DNA from: DATDCY01 sp031406795 [NCBI: Candidatus Rokuibacteriota bacterium]
GTDB lineage: Bacteria; JAUVQV01
NCBI GenBank assembly: GCA_031406795.1
Contig: JANOHV010000278.1
Coordinates: forward strand, 1 to 7,200
Length of the DNA: 7,200 nt
Reading direction: 5' to 3'
Part shown: piece by piece, positions 5,135-7,200 of the stretch
Layout of the letters: each line of letters opens with the position of its first letter
Position numbering within the stretch: the first letter of the stretch is position 1
Notes under the pieces: model-generated
Databases searched by the model: none
Told to the model about the DNA's origin: nothing
Seen by the model: the letters and a program-made list of their open reading frames with translations, nothing else
Position numbers and translations under genes: made by a program

Positions 5135-6060
5135 AGAGCCTTCACCTCGCGCAGGAAGACGTCCTCGAGCGTCTCGTGCAGCGGCGCGACGGCGAGTAGC
5201 CGCCCGCCCCCGACCTGGATCGCCGCCACGACGCCGGGCACCTGCCCCTCGTCCCCGGGAATCGTGAACTGCACGCGTTCGCCCTCTTCCAGGAAGCTGG
5301 TGGCGCGCCGGCGCAGTTCGGCGCGCGCCGGCGCCCCGAGGCCGACGGCCTGGAACTCGACGGCCAGGACGCGGTCGCGCAGCAACTCGTCCAGGCGCCC
5401 CGAGGCGACGAGCCGCCCGCGGTTCATGATGCCCACGCGGTCGCAGATCATCTCGGCGTCGGCGAGGATGTGCGAGGAGAACAGGACGGTCCGCCCCTCG
5501 GCGCGCAGCTGCAGGATCACGTCGCGGACCTGCTTGCGGCCGAGCGGGTCGAGGCCGGACTGCGGCTCGTCCAGGATCAGCAGCCGCGGGTCGTTCACCA
5601 GCGCCTGGGCCAGGCCCGCGCGCTGGAGCATCCCCTTGGAGTACTTGCGCATGCGCACGTCGGCGGCCCGCTCCAGGTCGACGAGGGCCAGCAGCCGCGC
5701 GATGCGCTCGCGCCGCACGGGGCCGCCGATGCCGCACAGACGCCCGCAGAAGTCGAGAAACTCGCGGCCCGTCAGATAATCGTAGAAGCTGGGGTTCTCC
5801 GGCAGGTAGCCGAGGCGGCCGCGGTGGGCCAGCCCGTCGGCCGGCTCGCCCAAGATCTCGACGCTGCCCGCGCTCGGCCGCAGCAGGCCGAGCAGCAGCT
5901 TGAGCGTCGTGGTCTTGCCGGCGCCGTTCGGGCCGAGAAAACCGTAGATTTCGCCTTCGCCGACTTCGAGGTCGAGATTGTCGACCGCGATGGTGCGCGC
6001 GCGGCGCCAGTTCGAGACGAAGACCTTGCTCAGGCCCGCCGTGCGGATGACGGCGCTCAC
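5131..6060 (-). CDS. ABC transporter ATP-binding protein (ABC-2 exporter type)
   Basis: This is a cytoplasmic ATPase that would drive the permease encoded downstream. The 309 residues carry Walker [10 protein letters not shown] (43-51), a Q-loop region in the form [18 protein letters not shown] (84-101) with Glu in the Gln position, the signature YSKGMLQR (140-147) in place of LSGGQ, Walker B LLILDEP (160-166), the D-loop SGLD (168-171) and the switch His in SSH (195-197). The E-type Q-loop and the YSKGM signature are common in the ABC-2/NosF-like export subfamily and do not suggest inactivity. After about residue 225 a C-terminal extension of roughly 85 residues follows, ending [15 protein letters not shown], as is usual in this subfamily. 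The start is a GTG (6058-6060) overlapping the upstream stop (GTGA), with only a weak GGGGA before it, suggesting coupling. An ATG six bases upstream belongs to the previous gene's frame and stops at once. Confidence 0.95.
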   Translation of the reverse strand: MSAVIRTAGLSKVFVSNWRRARTIAVDNLDLEVGEGEIYGFLGPNGAGKTTTLKLLLGLLRPSAGSVEILGEPADGLAHRGRLGYLPENPSFYDYLTGREFLDFCGRLCGIGGPVRRERIARLLALVDLERAADVRMRKYSKGMLQRAGLAQALVNDPRLLILDEPQSGLDPLGRKQVRDVILQLRAEGRTVLFSSHILADAEMICDRVGIMNRGRLVASGRLDELLRDRVLAVEFQAVGLGAPARAELRRRATSFLEEGERVQFTIPGDEGQVPGVVAAIQVGGGRLLAVAPLHETLEDVFLREVKAL

Positions 6061-6803
6061 TGCATCCCCGGGGTCGGCGGCGCCCGCGTGCCGGCGAGAA
6101 ACGCCCGCAGGCTCTCGGGAATCCGGTTGGCGCGCAAGTCCGCGATCTTGAGCTGGATGCTCTGGCGCTCCCAGTCGTCGCGCGTGCCCTCGGCGATGAT
6201 CTCGAGAAAACGCACGGCAGCTTCGAGGCCGCCGGCCTCCGCCACCAGGCTCGCGGCGAAGCGCGGCAGGTACGCGGGGCTCCCCGGCAGGCTCGCGGCG
6301 TAGCGCATCAGCCCGGCGGCGCGTTCGGCGTCGCGCAGGTTGTAGAAGGCGTTGAACCCGATGTAGAACGGGTAGCGCCAGTCTCCCGGGTGGTTGATCA
6401 TCCCCCGGGCCAGCATGTCGATGCTCTCGTTGCCCGTCTCGGGCTTGAGGGACAGCGCCATCCCGCCAAACAGGTACGGGTACGTGAAGGGCGGATCGAG
6501 GGTCGTGACCTGCACGAGAATGCTGTAGAGCCAGGGGTATTCGCGGTCGGTGAGGACGTGCCCGCCGAAGTAGCCGACCGCCCGGATCCAGAGCACGTCC
6601 GCGGCGAGGTTCGAAAACCCGAGCGTCAGCGCCTTGGTGTGGCGCCCCGACGGGAGGTAGAGGAACTGCTCGAAGCTCCGTTGCGGCCAGGCTTTCTCGA
6701 ACGAACGCTGCACGCCGGCCTGGGCGGCCAGCGCGATGACGATCAGCAGCGCCACCGCGGCGGATCTGAGCCGGCGTCCCGCACTTCCCGTGTCATCTCT
6801 CAC
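6057..6803 (-). CDS. Conserved-looking membrane-anchored protein of unknown function, with TPR-like C-terminus
   Basis: The function is unknown. The 248-residue product has a short basic N-terminus (RRLRS) and one hydrophobic segment at about 14-31 that looks like an uncleaved membrane anchor. The rest would be periplasmic or extracytoplasmic. Next comes an aromatic-rich core with motifs FLYLPSGRHTKALTLGF (47-63), NLAADVLWIRAVGYFGGH (65-82), REYPWLYSILVQVTTLDPPF (87-106) and YPYLFGGMAL (108-117). From about 135 onward it is helical and Ala-rich (FYIGFNAFYNLRDAERAAGL, SLVAEAGGLEAAVRFLEIIA), resembling degenerate TPR repeats. I have seen similar LPSG...ADLLWIRAVQYFG...LDP.F proteins next to ABC ATPase/permease pairs, but I cannot name a family from memory. 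The start is a GTG (6801-6803) 5 bases after the previous stop, with no clear ribosome binding site. The stop overlaps the ATPase GTG. An accessory role for the transporter is inferred only from this coupling. Confidence 0.75.
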   Translation of the reverse strand: MRDDTGSAGRRLRSAAVALLIVIALAAQAGVQRSFEKAWPQRSFEQFLYLPSGRHTKALTLGFSNLAADVLWIRAVGYFGGHVLTDREYPWLYSILVQVTTLDPPFTYPYLFGGMALSLKPETGNESIDMLARGMINHPGDWRYPFYIGFNAFYNLRDAERAAGLMRYAASLPGSPAYLPRFAASLVAEAGGLEAAVRFLEIIAEGTRDDWERQSIQLKIADLRANRIPESLRAFLAGTRAPPTPGMQ

Positions 6804-6808
6804 GACGA

Positions 6809-7200
6809 TCAGCCCGCGCTCTCCCGCGCCTCGATCTTTTTGAGTTCATTGTAGAAAACCGCCGGCTTGATGGCAAGCAACTCGATTTCCATCTTCGTGG
6901 TCGGCACGAGCGACTGCGCCTTTTCCGCGAGCGCGAGGCCGCGCTCGAAGGCCTCCCGCGCCGGGGCGAGCATCCCGTGCCGGGCGTAGAGCGTGCCGAG
7001 ATTGAACCAGCCGCGCAGGAAGTACTCCTCGATCGCGACCGCCCGGCGGAAGGCCGCCTCGGCCGCGGCGAGATCCCCCAATTCGTCGGAGAGCAGGCCG
7101 ATCTCGGTCCAGACGCTGAGCTGGAACGGCGCCAACTCCGCCGCGTGACGCAGATGGCCGAGCGCCGCCTCGAGCCGCTGGCGTCCCGGCGGCTCGAGCC
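6809..7200 (-). CDS. TPR-repeat protein, C-terminal part (partial, runs off the window)
   Basis: An open frame without an upstream stop enters from the window edge and gives 129 visible residues before the TGA at 6809-6811. It contains two well-formed TPR units, counting visible residues: 27-60 (LSVWTEIGLLSDELGDLAAA..AFRRAVAIEEYF) and 61-94 (LRGWFNLGTLYARHGMLAPA..AFERGLALAEKA), with the Ala/Gly/Leu pattern at TPR positions. Part of a third lies before residue 26. A C-terminal tail follows (LLAIKPAVFYNELKKIEARE). TPR arrays bind proteins. This piece might be a stand-alone scaffold or the tail of a larger protein such as an O-antigen ligase-type membrane protein, some of which end in TPRs, but nothing in view decides this. 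It is followed after 5 bases by the membrane-anchored protein gene, so it belongs to the ABC operon. Confidence 0.85.
   Translation of the reverse strand, partial: LEPPGRQRLEAALGHLRHAAELAPFQLSVWTEIGLLSDELGDLAAAEAAFRRAVAIEEYFLRGWFNLGTLYARHGMLAPAREAFERGLALAEKAQSLVPTTKMEIELLAIKPAVFYNELKKIEARESAG

Larger units (their letters stand above)
4987..5136. mobile_element. Candidate small inserted element (136 bases, non-coding MITE/REP type) with 7-base direct repeats
   Basis: The plus-strand heptamer TTCATAG occurs at 4987-4993 and again at 5130-5136, exactly bracketing 136 bases (4994-5129). Removing the insert with one heptamer fuses ATPase and permease through a single ATGA overlap, the same spacing style as the other genes of this operon. 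That makes a target-site duplication the simplest reading. The insert has no terminal inverted repeats that I can see. It contains a perfect GC hairpin at one end (4995-5011), a short GGAG-TAG-CTCC hairpin near 5043-5053 and the palindrome GAATATTC (5092-5099). It encodes no transposase, so it would have been mobilised in trans or be a repeat of another type. The heptamer could also match by chance. Confidence 0.5.

Noticed and set aside
3036-5267. A 743-codon open frame on the plus strand, antisense to rfbB and the permease
   Set aside because: It runs opposite to genes with complete family motifs, has the low-complexity Arg/Val/Ala/Asp/Gln composition typical of antisense frames in GC-rich DNA, and shows no domain. 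Other plus-strand frames in the window were dismissed for the same reason.
5135-5737. Longer version of the 48-codon frame extending back through the ATPase gene
   Set aside because: Upstream of 5134 the frame is an Arg/Ala-rich shadow of the ATPase. Only the ATG overlapping the ATPase stop has a ribosome binding site context.
5131-6060. ATPase inactive because it lacks a Gln in the Q-loop and an LSGGQ signature
   Set aside because: LPEN and YSKGM variants are common in the ABC-2/NosF-like export subfamily. Walker A, Walker B, D-loop and switch His are all intact.
6809-7135. TTG at 7133-7135 as the true start of the TPR gene
   Set aside because: It falls inside a TPR helix, and the frame stays open with TPR-like sequence to the window edge, so the gene is better read as partial.

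Overview
This is a GC-rich bacterial window in which every supported gene lies on the minus strand, so transcription runs from base 7200 towards base 1. Nothing here fixes a taxon. The genes for activated 6-deoxysugars suggest a bacterium with a rhamnose-containing envelope glycan, probably Gram-negative. The repeat types (GTAGGGG palindromes, a GC-hairpin insert) are of a kind I associate with uncultivated, environmental genomes, but that is an impression and not a placement.

Right part (7200 to 4224): an apparent four-gene operon. In order of transcription it holds the C-terminal part of a TPR protein, an uncharacterised membrane-anchored protein with an aromatic-rich core, an ABC transporter ATPase and its six-helix ABC-2 type permease. 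All spacings are -4 to +5 bases, except at the ATPase/permease junction. There a 136-base segment flanked by a 7-base direct repeat appears to have been inserted into an ancestral ATGA overlap. It regenerated an ATGA at both ends and opened a 48-codon reading frame that exactly bridges the two genes.

Middle (4223 to 696): a convincing promoter in the 129-base gap drives rfbB-rfbA-rfbC-rfbD, the complete dTDP-L-rhamnose set, with each junction a 4-base overlap (GTGA, ATGA, ATGA). RfbA makes dTDP-glucose, RfbB dehydrates it, RfbC epimerises it and RfbD should reduce it to dTDP-L-rhamnose. RfbD, however, carries replacements at several normally invariant active-site positions, and its last 12 residues are encoded by a repeat element.

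Left part (695 to 1): a 157-base spacer packed with repeats. It contains three copies of a 26-base palindromic (REP-like) element. Two of them form a head-to-head pair, and one overlaps the rfbD stop codon. It also contains a perfect 54-base direct repeat. After the spacer comes the 5' half of gmd (GDP-mannose 4,6-dehydratase), which opens a second nucleotide-sugar pathway (GDP-linked 6-deoxyhexoses).

No RNA genes, CRISPR arrays, phage genes or complete insertion sequences were found. The most notable signals are the small-element insertion inside the ABC operon, the REP-like palindromes with compensatory stem changes, and the unusual RfbD.
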